This document shows positions 1 through 8,629 of a DNA stretch of 64,000 nucleotides, piece by piece. The stretch comes from an uncultured Bacteroidota bacterium. GTDB lineage: Bacteria > Bacteroidota > Bacteroidia > Flavobacteriales_F > PHOS-HE28. The first letter of the stretch is position 1. Each line of letters opens with the position of its first letter. The stretch is from positions 62,001 through 126,000 of the forward strand of contig CADEDY010000003.1 of assembly GCA_902826215.1 (NCBI GenBank), in the 5' to 3' direction. The position numbers were made by a program, and so were the translations under genes. The notes below the pieces were generated by a model. The model worked only from the letters and a program-made list of their open reading frames with translations, made no database searches and was not told where the DNA came from.

Positions 1-1
1 C

Positions 2-694
2 CTCGCGCTTTTCGCAGCCTACGTAGGCATGTCCGGCATCACCGGCATCGACATCTACAAGGCCGATGTGTTGGCCATGTTGTTCGTTGGCGGCATGATC
101 CCGTTCTTCTTCAGCAGCCTCGCCATCAGTGCCGTGGGCAAAGCGGCCATGGACATGGTGAAGGAAGTGCGTCGCCAGTTCCGCGAGATCCCTGGGATCA
201 TGGAAGGCAAGGCGAAGCCCGAGTACGAGAAGTGCGTGGCGATCAGCACCAAGGCTTCCATCCGCGAAATGATCGCTCCAGGTGCATTGGCCCTGATCTC
301 CCCCTTGCTCGTTGGATTCCTCGCAGGACCCGAAGCATTGGGAGGATTGCTCGCCGGTATCACCGTGAGCGGTGTGCTCATGGGCATGTTCCAGAACAAC
401 GCCGGTGGCGCTTGGGACAACGCCAAGAAGAGCTTCGAGAAAGGCGTGATCATCGACGGCAAGGAATTCAAGAAGGGCAGCGAGCCGCACAAGGCCGCAG
501 TTACTGGTGACACCGTGGGTGACCCATTCAAGGACACCTCGGGACCTTCGATGAACATCCTCATCAAGTTGACCTCCATCGTTGCGTTGGTGATCGCACC
601 GCACATCAATGTGAACAAGGAGAGCGAAAGGGTGCATGTCGATCCTGTGTCCATCGAAGTGGTCCACACGATCGAAAGCACGACGAGTCACTGA
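2..694 (+). CDS. hppA: Membrane-bound ion-translocating pyrophosphatase, C-terminal part (5' truncated by window)
   Basis: The frame is open from the left edge (codons from base 2) and gives the last 230 residues of an integral-membrane inorganic pyrophosphatase, which couples PPi hydrolysis to H+ or Na+ export. Visible family features are long hydrophobic segments, the cytosolic stretch [19 protein letters not shown], and the conserved block [15 protein letters not shown] before the last membrane helix. The GNTT(A/K)A segment that separates K+-dependent from K+-independent enzymes lies outside the window, so the subtype cannot be told. The tail after the last helix (about 25 residues, Val/Glu/His-rich) is slightly longer than usual. 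An intrinsic terminator follows directly. Confidence 0.95.
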   Translation, partial: LALFAAYVGMSGITGIDIYKADVLAMLFVGGMIPFFFSSLAISAVGKAAMDMVKEVRRQFREIPGIMEGKAKPEYEKCVAISTKASIREMIAPGALALISPLLVGFLAGPEALGGLLAGITVSGVLMGMFQNNAGGAWDNAKKSFEKGVIIDGKEFKKGSEPHKAAVTGDTVGDPFKDTSGPSMNILIKLTSIVALVIAPHINVNKESERVHVDPVSIEVVHTIESTTSH

Positions 695-712
695 TCCTTC
701 AGAACCTCTATG

Positions 713-740
713 AAAGCCCCGGCCGCAAGCCGGGGCTTTT
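713..740 (+). terminator. Intrinsic terminator after the pyrophosphatase gene
   Basis: An 11-bp perfect stem (AAAGCCCCGGC / GCCGGGGCTTT) around a 6-base loop ends in a T-run. It lies 19 bases after the stop codon. Confidence 0.85.
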
Positions 741-839
741 CGTTTCATGGTCATTCGGGTTGTTCCGTGACTGGACCTCGACTCGCCGCTCGAAAATGAC
801 GTGGCGGTGATCGATGAAGTTGAAGGCCCCGACCGCAAC

Positions 840-878
840 AACGAAGAAGCCCGGTCCAGTGGACAGGGCTTCTTCGTT
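840..878 (-). terminator. Terminator hairpin of the leftward deoxynucleoside kinase gene
   Basis: A 13-bp perfect stem (AACGAAGAAGCCC / GGGCTTCTTCGTT) with a 13-base loop lies 18 bases beyond the stop of the minus-strand gene. It may also work as a second, back-up terminator for the rightward pyrophosphatase gene. No coding region is seen between 695 and 896. Confidence 0.65.
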
Positions 879-896
879 CCAATGAAATGAGGCTGC

Positions 897-1616
897 TTAC
901 TTCTTCTTCGCAGCTGCCTTCTTAGCTGGGGGCTTGCTCGCCGTTTTAGCAGTAGGCTTTGCGGACGCTTTCGAGATCGCCTTGGCGGGCGCAGCTTCCA
1001 TGGGGAACAAGCCGTGGATCTCCGCATCGATCCGGCTGATGATCTTGCCGAGATCCTCAGGGTCGGTGTGGAACCGGTTGTCCTCCACATCGATCACGAG
1101 TAACTTGCCCTTGTCGTACTTCTCGATCCAACCGTTGTAGCGTTCGTTCAAACGTTTGAGGTAATCGATGCTGATGGAGCTTTCGTAATCACGGCCGCGC
1201 TCGCTGATCTGCTTCACCAATTTCTCCACCGGCGCTTGCAGGTAGATCAGCAGGTCGGGCGGGGTGATCGAATTATCCATGTTGTTGAACAACCGGAAAT
1301 AGTTTTCGAAGTCGCGCGTCGTCATCAAACCCATCGCGTGCAGGTTCGGCGCGAAAATGAATGCATCCTCGTAGATCGTACGATCCTGGATCACGTTGCG
1401 CCCACTGCGCCGGATCTCCAACAACTGCTCGTAACGTGAGTTGAGGAAGAAGATCTGCAGGTTGAAGCTCCAGCGCTGCATGTCCTTGTAGAAGTCGAAG
1501 AGGTAGGGGTTGTTGTCCACGGCCTCTTGCAGCTGGTCCCACTTGTAGTGTTTGGCCAACAGTTGGGTGAGGGTGGTCTTTCCGGAGCCGATATTTCCTG
1601 CGATCGCGATATGCAT
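897..1616 (-). CDS. Deoxynucleoside kinase with Lys/Ala-rich C-terminal tail
   Basis: A 239-residue P-loop kinase of the deoxyadenosine/deoxyguanosine kinase family, which phosphorylates salvaged deoxynucleosides with ATP. Seen: Walker A GNIGSGKT at residues 7-14, the substrate-site stretch EAVDNNPYLFDFY, and the DRT motif in IQDRTIYED. The start at MHIAIAGN is chosen because it begins exactly on the first beta-strand of the P-loop fold; an upstream ATG would add 11 unconserved residues. On the minus strand a near-consensus -7 box (TATCTTCG, + strand 1635-1642) lies 19 bases before this start. The last 30 or so residues are a low-complexity tail of Ala, Lys, Pro and Ser ending AAAKKK. The second kinase at 8626 has no such tail. 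Confidence 0.9.
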   Translation of the reverse strand: MHIAIAGNIGSGKTTLTQLLAKHYKWDQLQEAVDNNPYLFDFYKDMQRWSFNLQIFFLNSRYEQLLEIRRSGRNVIQDRTIYEDAFIFAPNLHAMGLMTTRDFENYFRLFNNMDNSITPPDLLIYLQAPVEKLVKQISERGRDYESSISIDYLKRLNERYNGWIEKYDKGKLLVIDVEDNRFHTDPEDLGKIISRIDAEIHGLFPMEAAPAKAISKASAKPTAKTASKPPAKKAAAKKK

Positions 1617-1689
1617 GATGGTTGCGTGGGAACGCGAAGATACCCGCACGCATGGAAGCGAGGCACGTTGTGGAAAAGTCGTGATCGGA

Positions 1690-2493
1690 TCAGCGCTCGC
1701 CGGGCAAAGGCTCGATCACGATGCGGTCTGCTGATCGCACATAGGCGTGACCGTGTTCGATCCGCACTTCCAAGGCATCGGCGCGCAGATCCTCGGAGAT
1801 GGGGATCTCTTCGATCGCGAAAGAGATCATGTCGTACACGAAAGCTTTGCCGTCCTGGAAATAGTACACCACACGATCTCGGACCTCGAAACTCTTCGCA
1901 CCGATGATCGGGATCGTCTTGACGTAGGTGCCGAAGAGGTCGAAGACAAGGATGCCGTTCTTCGGGTCGTTCAGGTAGAGGCGACTGTCGAATTCCTGCA
2001 TCGCGATGGGCATCGGCGTAATTCCTAGCAATTGATCCAAACGCCCGGTATCAGCCTGCTTGCGCAGTTGTCCGTCCACGCGGATCAGGCCTTGGTTCTG
2101 CTGGTCGAAGAACCAGAAGCTGTTCTGCACGCTCATGCACACAAGCACCACTTGTGGAAAGCCGTTGCGCGGCAAGTTGAAGACGCTTCCTTGTATGCTC
2201 AAGGTGTTGTCGAGAACGGCAAGTTGGCCTTGCTCCTGGGAGAACACCATTGGTTTCAGCGAGTAGTACGCATCGATGTTCGTGATCCGGCCGAAGGTCT
2301 TCACACTGTTGCGCAACCACGAATGTCCGGTGGCATCGTACAGCGCAATGACGTCACCGTGGAGCACGTAGATCTTGCCGAGTTCATCCGTGGTGAACGC
2401 ATCGATCGGCCCTGCGATCACTTTGCGTTGGGCATGCGAAGACAACACGGCTGCCAGGGCGGTCAACAAAAGGGGAATACGAAGTGCGATCAT
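1690..2493 (-). CDS. Secreted beta-propeller-like protein, function unknown
   Basis: A 267-residue protein starting MIALRIPLLLTALAAVLSSHAQ, a clear signal peptide with cleavage after AQ. The rest consists of repeated short beta-rich blocks (for example GKIYVLHGDVIALYD and NGILVFDLFGTYVKTIPI), as in NHL/WD-like propellers with about five blades. No catalytic motif is recognised. The start overlaps the stop of the upstream GH3-family gene by four bases (ATGA), so the two are translationally coupled and probably act together. A longer N-terminal reading is open but would put about 33 hydrophilic residues before the signal peptide, so it was not used. Confidence 0.75.
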   Translation of the reverse strand: MIALRIPLLLTALAAVLSSHAQRKVIAGPIDAFTTDELGKIYVLHGDVIALYDATGHSWLRNSVKTFGRITNIDAYYSLKPMVFSQEQGQLAVLDNTLSIQGSVFNLPRNGFPQVVLVCMSVQNSFWFFDQQNQGLIRVDGQLRKQADTGRLDQLLGITPMPIAMQEFDSRLYLNDPKNGILVFDLFGTYVKTIPIIGAKSFEVRDRVVYYFQDGKAFVYDMISFAIEEIPISEDLRADALEVRIEHGHAYVRSADRIVIEPLPGER

Positions 2494-4001
2494 GCTTCCA
2501 CGGGTGCGAGCAGCTTCTCCAGAATAACGCGGTCGTTGCTCAACCGGGGAACCTTGTTCTGCCCGCCGAGCTTGCCACGCTGCTTCATCCAAGCATAGAA
2601 CGTGCCGCTTGGAACATGGTGTACCAGCGGTGGTCGCAAAGCCATGTCACCCCTGCGCTTCGCGTCGTAGTCGGAGTTCAAGCCCCGCATCGTGCGATCC
2701 AGTGTCTCGTTGAAGTGTGCAACATCGGACGGTGGGTTCGTGAACTCGATCACCCACTCGTGACCACCGCGTGCATCGTCGCCCATGTAGATCGGTGCGG
2801 CGGTGTACTCGTTCACCACAGCGCCAGTGGCCTGGCAGGCGGCCTCGATCCCGCGATCGGCATTCTCCACGATCAGTTCTTCCCCGAACGCATTGATGAA
2901 GCTGCGCGTGCGCCCGCTCACCTGAACACGATGCGGTTTCAAGCTGGTGAATCGGATCGTATCACCCGGCATATAACGCCACAACCCGCCGTTGGTGCTG
3001 ATCACAACAGCGTACGAGACATCCACTTCCACTTCGTGGATCAGCAGGGTGCGTGGCGAAGTGGTGCCCACCTCGTCCAGTGGCATGAATTCGTAAAAGA
3101 TGCCATAATCCAACATCAGCAACATGTCCTCTGCCCCACGTCGATCTTGAATGGCGAATGATCCCTCGGAGGCGTTGTAGCTCTCCAAGTAGTTCATCGT
3201 TGGCGAAGGGATCAGTGCTTCGAACTGTGCGCGATATGGACGGAAGCTCACCCCGCCGTGCATGAACAATTCCAGTCCGGGCCACACTTCGAGGATGTTC
3301 TTCTTGCCTGTGAGTTCCAGGATCCGTCGAAGGAGCACCAAGGTCCAAGAGGGCACGCCGGCAATGCAACGCACGTCCTCACGCATGGTCTCACGTGCCA
3401 TGCGTTCGATCTTCTCCTCCCAGTTCTCCATCAGCGCCGTTTCGATCACAGGTGTGCGGCGAACCTCCACCCAGATGGGCAGATTGCGGATGATGATCGC
3501 ACTGAGGTCACCGCTGTAAGCATCAGCGCGGAACTGTTCGATGTTGCTGCTGCCGCCTACCACCAAGCTCATGCCTTGGTAGAGCTTGCTTTCCGGGAAT
3601 TGCTGGTAATGGAAAGCGATAAGGTCCTTGCCGCCTTTGTAGTGGCAATCCTCAAGTGCTTCGCGACTAACAGGAATGAACTTGCTGCGATCGCCCGTAG
3701 TGCCACTGCTCTTCGCGAACCAACGCATGTCGGTCGGCCACAGCAGGTTCTGTTCCCCTTTGCGCAACCGTTCCACATAGGGTTTCACATCCTCATAGTC
3801 CTGCAACGGTACCCGTTTTCGGAACTCATCGGGATCCGTGATCGTCGCATAATCGTACTTACGGCCCCACTCAGTGTAGCGGGCGGCTTGCATCAACGCA
3901 TGGAACATTTCCAGCTGAGCCAACCGTGGATGTTCCCGGAACAGTTCGATCTGTTGCAGGCGCTTCTTGATCAGAAAGGAGAAGAGCGAATTCACGGGCA
4001 T
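2490..4001 (-). CDS. GH3 auxin-responsive-promoter family acyl-adenylating ligase
   Basis: A 503-residue GH3-family protein, an ANL-superfamily enzyme. Plant members join amino acids to jasmonate or auxin through an acyl-AMP; bacterial substrates are unknown. Seen: the phosphate-binding loop SSGTTGDRSKFIP at residues 98-110, the acceptor region NYLESYNASEGSFAIQD, and the C-terminal hinge segment after GRTRSFINAFGEELIVENAD. The start at MPVNSLFSFLIKKR matches the usual N-terminus; the longer open frame would add 61 residues with no family likeness. It shares a four-base overlap with the secreted propeller gene downstream and is divergent from the DUF2797 gene (62 bases apart). Confidence 0.9.
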   Translation of the reverse strand: MPVNSLFSFLIKKRLQQIELFREHPRLAQLEMFHALMQAARYTEWGRKYDYATITDPDEFRKRVPLQDYEDVKPYVERLRKGEQNLLWPTDMRWFAKSSGTTGDRSKFIPVSREALEDCHYKGGKDLIAFHYQQFPESKLYQGMSLVVGGSSNIEQFRADAYSGDLSAIIIRNLPIWVEVRRTPVIETALMENWEEKIERMARETMREDVRCIAGVPSWTLVLLRRILELTGKKNILEVWPGLELFMHGGVSFRPYRAQFEALIPSPTMNYLESYNASEGSFAIQDRRGAEDMLLMLDYGIFYEFMPLDEVGTTSPRTLLIHEVEVDVSYAVVISTNGGLWRYMPGDTIRFTSLKPHRVQVSGRTRSFINAFGEELIVENADRGIEAACQATGAVVNEYTAAPIYMGDDARGGHEWVIEFTNPPSDVAHFNETLDRTMRGLNSDYDAKRRGDMALRPPLVHHVPSGTFYAWMKQRGKLGGQNKVPRLSNDRVILEKLLAPVEA

Positions 4002-4063
4002 GTACGGAAGAGGCGGTACGGAGCAGGCACTATCTTCAGCCCAAAAGATAAGAACAGGTTGAT

Positions 4064-4885
4064 ATGTCCGACGGAATTCCACTGCGCAAGCTGCTTTCGA
4101 GCTTGGGCTCGAGCACAAGAACCACCGATCCGAATGGGGTGAGGTACGCGATACACCAGCCTGATGCACCACTGGAATTGGCACCTTACATCGGCAACAC
4201 GTTCACCGTTCGCGCCACGGGGGTGCTCAGTTGTGTGAGTTGCGGCCGCAGGGTGAAGAAGCTTTTCGCACAAGGGTTCTGCTACCCCTGCTTCCAGTCG
4301 GCACCCGAAGCGGCGGATTGCATCATCCATCCGGAGCGTTGCTTGGCACACTTGGGGGAAGGCCGCGATCCGGAATGGGAGCGTTCGCACCACATGACAG
4401 AGCACGTGGTATACATGAGCTATACCGGTGGGGTGAAAGTGGGGGTTACGCGCACCACACAAGTGCCGGTTCGTTGGATCGATCAAGGGGCAGTGGCGGC
4501 GCTCATCATCGCGCATGTTCCGTACCGGCAATTGGCCGGCTTGATCGAGGTGGATCTGAAACGCCTCTTCGCCGATAAGACCAACTGGCGCGCCATGCTG
4601 AAGAACGTGACCCCGGATCACGATGCGTTGCTCGAAGCGCGATCCGCAGCCAAGAATGCCTTGCGCGGCGACCTGACCCAGTACCTTCTTCCGGAGGAAC
4701 AACTGTTGGATATCGCCTACCCGGTATTGGCCTATCCACCGAAAGTGGCCAGCGTGAACTTGGAGAAAACACCCGAAGTGACCGGACGATTGATGGGCAT
4801 CAAAGGCCAGTACCTGATCTGGGAGGATGGTCGCGTGTTGAATGTGCGCTCTCACAGCGGATACCACGTGGAATGCGGAGCTTGA
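4064..4885 (+). CDS. DUF2797 family protein
   Basis: A 273-residue protein matching the DUF2797 family, whose function is unknown. It has two CxxC pairs (C57/C60 and C73/C76), followed by C86, H89 and C93, which suggests a zinc ribbon. Then comes the family-typical block YMSYTGGVKVGVTRTTQVP, where a GIY-YIG-like beta-hairpin is often proposed, and the segment IDQGAVAALIIAHVPYRQLAG. It is divergent from the GH3 gene. Its 3' end overlaps the start of the Kelch gene by 13 bases, so the pair is probably co-transcribed although no functional link is obvious. Confidence 0.85.
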   Translation: MSDGIPLRKLLSSLGSSTRTTDPNGVRYAIHQPDAPLELAPYIGNTFTVRATGVLSCVSCGRRVKKLFAQGFCYPCFQSAPEAADCIIHPERCLAHLGEGRDPEWERSHHMTEHVVYMSYTGGVKVGVTRTTQVPVRWIDQGAVAALIIAHVPYRQLAGLIEVDLKRLFADKTNWRAMLKNVTPDHDALLEARSAAKNALRGDLTQYLLPEEQLLDIAYPVLAYPPKVASVNLEKTPEVTGRLMGIKGQYLIWEDGRVLNVRSHSGYHVECGA

Positions 4886-6189
4886 CGTTGTTCTTTTTCA
4901 TGCTGTCGGGTTCGGCGGTCGTTCACGCGCAACCTGCGTTGACCTGGGAGGCGATGCCACCGTTACCGATGCCCACCGCGAACAACGCGGTCTGCGCGGC
5001 AGAAGTGAATGGTGTCGATCGCATCTATTCCTTCGGTGGCATCACCACGGGGTTGGATCGCACGAACATCCATCGTGAGGCATTTTGTTTCGATACAGGG
5101 ACCGGGGCCTGGACGACCTTGCCTCCCATCCCGGATACATTGGGCAAGATCGCATCGGCGGCCAGTGTGGTCGATGGCGTGGCATACGCGATCGGTGGCT
5201 ACCATGTGCTGGCCGGGTCACCTTTCGAGGTTAGTTCCGATAGGGTGCACCGCTTCGATCTTTCGACTTCCACATGGCTCACCGATGGAAGTCCGATCCC
5301 GATTCCGATAGACGACCAGGTGCAGGCGGTCTGGCGCGATAGCTTGATCTACGTGATCACTGGTTGGAGCAACAACACCAACGTGGCGGCGGTACAGGTC
5401 TACGACCCGGCTTCGGATGCGTGGTCCGTTGGCACGCCGGTGCCCAACACGAGCCTATACAAGGTCTTCGGCGGATCCGGTACCATCATCGGGGATACCA
5501 TCTTGTACTACGGCGGCGCTTCGCTCGGATCCAACTTCCCGGCTCAGGACGAATTGCGGATCGGCATCATCGACCCGACGAGCCCAACACAGATCGATTG
5601 GCAACCCGCTTTGAGCACCGGCCGCACCTCGTATCGCTCGGCATGCGGATCGTGGGCTGGACGACCGTTCTGGATCGGTGGCTCCAGCACGAGCTACAAT
5701 TACGATGCGGTCGCGTACAACGGAAGTGGTGTGGTGCAACCCGCAACGACCATCGCGTGGTCGGGATCGAACACGGCCACGTTGGACCTGGTTCCTGCCG
5801 AACAAGCTGTGATGGACCTGCGTGGGCTTGGGGAAGTAGGAGAGGGCGTATTCCACGTGTGCGGCGGCATCGGTAACAATGCCGAAGTACTGTCATCGCA
5901 TTGGCGCGTTACGGCCACCGTTGGAATGAATGACCGGCTCAAGGAGAATTCACTTCTGCTGTACCCCGTTCCATCCACCGGGCCGGTCACTGTATGGCCG
6001 AACGGCTTGATAGGCGCTTATTTCTATTCGGTCCAGGACGGACTCGGCAAGTCGGTCCTCGAAGGTCGGTCGTCCGGTGGCCCGCTTCACCTCGATCTGG
6101 CCGGAAACGCGGCCGGAACCTATACCGTGAAACTTATTTCAGGCACCTCCGTTACAACAGGCAGGTTTTGGTTAGTGAAGGATCTTTAG
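4873..6189 (+). CDS. Secreted Kelch-repeat protein with T9SS type A sorting domain
   Basis: A 438-residue secreted protein. The signal peptide MRSLTLFFFMLSGSAVVHAQ is followed by about five Kelch motifs (for example RIYSFGGITTG, GVAYAIGGYHV, DSLIYVITGWSN, and WTTLPPIPD-type turns) that would form a beta-propeller. The last 80 or so residues (from LLYPVPSTGPVTVW to the end) have the pattern of a T9SS C-terminal sorting domain: YPVPS near the start, GxYFYSVQD in the middle, GTYTVKLIS near the end and a final FWLVKDL. The protein is therefore expected to cross the outer membrane by type IX secretion. The start codon lies inside the DUF2797 gene. Confidence 0.88.
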   Translation: MRSLTLFFFMLSGSAVVHAQPALTWEAMPPLPMPTANNAVCAAEVNGVDRIYSFGGITTGLDRTNIHREAFCFDTGTGAWTTLPPIPDTLGKIASAASVVDGVAYAIGGYHVLAGSPFEVSSDRVHRFDLSTSTWLTDGSPIPIPIDDQVQAVWRDSLIYVITGWSNNTNVAAVQVYDPASDAWSVGTPVPNTSLYKVFGGSGTIIGDTILYYGGASLGSNFPAQDELRIGIIDPTSPTQIDWQPALSTGRTSYRSACGSWAGRPFWIGGSSTSYNYDAVAYNGSGVVQPATTIAWSGSNTATLDLVPAEQAVMDLRGLGEVGEGVFHVCGGIGNNAEVLSSHWRVTATVGMNDRLKENSLLLYPVPSTGPVTVWPNGLIGAYFYSVQDGLGKSVLEGRSSGGPLHLDLAGNAAGTYTVKLISGTSVTTGRFWLVKDL

Positions 6190-6196
6190 GGAAAAG

Positions 6197-6226
6197 CGAA
6201 GGGCTGCGGGAAACTGCAGCCCTTCG
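6197..6226. terminator. Shared terminator between convergent Kelch and sppA genes
   Basis: A perfect 11-bp stem (CGAAGGGCTGC / GCAGCCCTTCG) with an 8-base loop lies between the two convergent stop codons. T-rich sequence on both sides is modest, so bidirectional use is inferred from position. Confidence 0.65.
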
Positions 6227-6245
6227 TCGTTCAGGTAGGCCCGGA

Positions 6246-8042
6246 TCACTCGATCACGAGGTCGTACGGCATTCGTGCTTGGATCCCCATCTGTGACTTC
6301 ACTTCCTGCACCGTACGGAACTGCTTCAGCAACGCGACATCCTCGCCAAGCCATTCCGTTGCCACCCACAAGCGGGCTTGTCCGTTCAGGTCCGCCAGGA
6401 TCTGTTGCAACAAGTCCTTCTGTTCAGGAAGTTCCACTTGCTTGTAGTCGGTCATGTTGGCCAGTTTGGCGGCCTCTGCGATGGCTGCTTCCAAGCCACC
6501 GAGTTCGTCCACGAGGCCGATCCGCTTCGCATCCACGCCGGTCCATACGCGACCCTGCCCGATGCTGTCCACTTGGTCCACGGTGAGGTTGCGGCCTTCT
6601 GAAACGCGCTCCTTGAACCCTAGGTAGAACTCGTCGATATAGCCTTGGATCACTTTCTTTTCATGGTTGGTCAATGGTCGGCTGACCGTCATCATATCGG
6701 CGTGCTCGTGGGTCTTCTCGCCATCGAAGGTGATGCCGAGCTTGTTCTTGAAGAAGCCCTGCATGTTGGGAATGATACCGAAGACGCCGATGGAACCAGT
6801 GATCGTGGTGGGTTCCGCGTAGATCTTCGTAGCAGGTGCGCTGATGTAGTATCCACCAGAAGCGGCCACATCGCCCATGCTCACCACAACGGGCTTCACC
6901 TTCTTCGCCAATTCCACTTCACGCCAGATCACTTCGCTTGCGAGGCCGCTGCCACCGGGGGAATTCACCCGCAGCACGATGGCTTTGATGGTGCTGTCCT
7001 CACGCGCTTCGCGAATGGCTGCAGAGAGGCTGGTACTTCCGATGGTGCCTTCTTCACTATCTCCCGTACTGATGGAACCTTCCGCGTAGATCACGGCCAG
7101 CTTGCCATCGCCATCACCGCCCTTGCTTCTTTTGGGTGTGAAGGAGCGTGCGTAGGTGTCGAGTTCGGTCAATTGCAATTCCTGATCCGCTGCGATGCCC
7201 ATGCGTTCGCGCAGGATGTCGAACACCTCATCGCGGTACTTCAGGCCGTCCACCATGCCCAGTTCCAATGCACTGTTGGCGTTGCGAACAAGCAGGCTGT
7301 CGGCGATCAAGTTCAGGCGGTCCATATCCAGTTTGCGGTGCTCCGAAACGGCAGCGAGATGTTCGTTCCAAAGGCCGTTCATCAGCACCCTGTTCTGCTC
7401 GCGATTCGCCTCGCTCATGTGATCCTCGGTGAACACCTCCCCGAAGCTCTTGAACTTGTTGTTGCTGCCCCGGATGAACTGGATCTCGATATCGAGCTTC
7501 TCGAACAAGCCCTTGTAGAACATGTATTCGCTGCGCAATCCGCGGTAATCGAGATCGCCTTTGGGTTGCAGGTAAATGGCATCGGCCGCTGTGGCCATGT
7601 AGTACGTTCCTTGCGAGTAGGCTTCGCTGAAGGCCACCACGGGTTTGCCGCTCTCCTTCTTGAAGGCGATAAGCTTTTCGCGGATCTCCTTTTCCGTGGC
7701 GAACCCGGCTTGCATGTTGGTCAGATCGAGGAATATGCCTTCGATATGATCATCGGTCTTCGCGTGCTCCAGCGTGGCGAGCAGGGTGTTCAGTCCGATC
7801 TTGTTCGCAGCGCGGAACGGGCCGAAGTCCAAGTTGAATTGATCCTTGCTTCCGCGATCCACGATCTCCTGATCGAGCTTCAAGTGCAGGATGCTGCCGT
7901 CCTTCACGGTGGTCGGCTTGCCCTCCATGGAGAACTCGGAACCCAAGGCGGCGAGCGAACCGATGAAGAACATGATCAGTACGATGCCGATCATGAAAGT
8001 GCCCACCATGGAGGCGAGCATGAACTTGAGGAATTGGCGCAT
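6246..8042 (-). CDS. sppA: Signal peptide peptidase SppA, 67K type
   Basis: A 598-residue inner-membrane protease that degrades leftover signal peptides. It has an N-terminal membrane anchor (residues 8-32) and two ClpP/crotonase-like halves. The catalytic dyad is split as in the E. coli enzyme: the general-base Lys is K198 (in [10 protein letters not shown]) and the nucleophile is S395 (in [12 protein letters not shown]), preceded by RVNSPGGS. A Gly/Asp/Ser-rich linker (SKGGDGDG) joins the two halves. The start at [12 protein letters not shown] begins directly before the anchor; the longer frame adds 26 residues without likeness. It is divergent from folK, and a near-consensus -7 box (TAGTTTCG on the minus strand, 8064-8071) lies upstream. 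Confidence 0.95.
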   Translation of the reverse strand: MRQFLKFMLASMVGTFMIGIVLIMFFIGSLAALGSEFSMEGKPTTVKDGSILHLKLDQEIVDRGSKDQFNLDFGPFRAANKIGLNTLLATLEHAKTDDHIEGIFLDLTNMQAGFATEKEIREKLIAFKKESGKPVVAFSEAYSQGTYYMATAADAIYLQPKGDLDYRGLRSEYMFYKGLFEKLDIEIQFIRGSNNKFKSFGEVFTEDHMSEANREQNRVLMNGLWNEHLAAVSEHRKLDMDRLNLIADSLLVRNANSALELGMVDGLKYRDEVFDILRERMGIAADQELQLTELDTYARSFTPKRSKGGDGDGKLAVIYAEGSISTGDSEEGTIGSTSLSAAIREAREDSTIKAIVLRVNSPGGSGLASEVIWREVELAKKVKPVVVSMGDVAASGGYYISAPATKIYAEPTTITGSIGVFGIIPNMQGFFKNKLGITFDGEKTHEHADMMTVSRPLTNHEKKVIQGYIDEFYLGFKERVSEGRNLTVDQVDSIGQGRVWTGVDAKRIGLVDELGGLEAAIAEAAKLANMTDYKQVELPEQKDLLQQILADLNGQARLWVATEWLGEDVALLKQFRTVQEVKSQMGIQARMPYDLVIE

Positions 8043-8142
8043 GTGCGTTGTTGTTTGCAGGGACGAAACTAGACCGTCACGTTCGCTTGCTCGATACCGA
8101 TCACACGAACGGGGCAGCACTAGGATGGGAGGCCCGCACGGA

Positions 8143-8150
8143 TAGCTTTG
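8143..8150 (+). promoter_or_regulatory. Bacteroidota -7 box (TAGCTTTG) directly before folK
   Basis: An exact match to TAnnTTTG ends five bases before the folK ATG. With the usual spacing, transcription would start at or within about three bases of the start codon. The -33 element is not clear. Confidence 0.5.
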
Positions 8151-8155
8151 CGGCC

Positions 8156-8629
8156 ATGCCGGAAAAGGAGGTGGCCTTGCTCTTGGGAGCTGATCTCGGA
8201 GATCCGCGCGCGCAATTGGACGCTGCGGGTTCAGCCATCAAGGCGCGCATCGGTAAGGTGATCGCGCACAGTCGGGATCATTGGACGAAGCCCTGGGGAT
8301 TCGAGGCGGACACCCTCTTCCTGAACCGTGCCCTTTTGGTTCGAACGGCACTTGACCCGTTCGCTGTCCTGCACGCTTGCTTGCGGATCGAACAGGACTT
8401 GGGTCGCGTGCGGCACCCAAGTGCAGTGCCCACTTCGCGCACCATCGACATCGACCTTCTCGCTATTGGTGATCGAGTTCTTGAGACCTCGCAATTGACC
8501 CTGCCGCATCCACGGTTGCACCTGCGACGATTCGCCTTGGCGCCACTGTGCGATGTGGCTCCTGCATGGAACCATCCCATCCTGCAACATTCTTCACTCG
8601 AATTGCTGAACGCCCTTCCGCGCACATGA
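8156..8629 (+). CDS. folK: 2-amino-4-hydroxy-6-hydroxymethyldihydropteridine pyrophosphokinase
   Basis: A 157-residue HPPK, which transfers pyrophosphate from ATP to 6-hydroxymethyl-7,8-dihydropterin in folate synthesis. Seen: N-terminal ALLLGADLGDPRAQLDAA (the usual LGSNLGDR-type strand with Ala for Ser), the FLNRALLVRT strand, and the HPPK signature PTSRTIDIDLLAIGD with the Mg-binding Asp pair, then LPHPRLHLRRFALAPL. The stop overlaps the start of the second deoxynucleoside kinase (ATGA), giving a two-gene operon of folate and nucleotide salvage functions. A -7 box lies immediately before the start, so the transcript may be nearly leaderless. Confidence 0.93.
   Translation: MPEKEVALLLGADLGDPRAQLDAAGSAIKARIGKVIAHSRDHWTKPWGFEADTLFLNRALLVRTALDPFAVLHACLRIEQDLGRVRHPSAVPTSRTIDIDLLAIGDRVLETSQLTLPHPRLHLRRFALAPLCDVAPAWNHPILQHSSLELLNALPRT

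Noticed and set aside
7420-7470. Possible loss of the SppA catalytic Lys
   Set aside because: A first look at [10 protein letters not shown] suggested a missing Lys, but the aligned general base of the E. coli enzyme (GTYKSAVEPF) corresponds to [10 protein letters not shown] here, so Lys198 is present.
6645-8072. 475-residue open frame antisense to sppA
   Set aside because: It mirrors the sppA codons; the His/Val/Leu-rich product has no domain, and sppA on the other strand has all its motifs.
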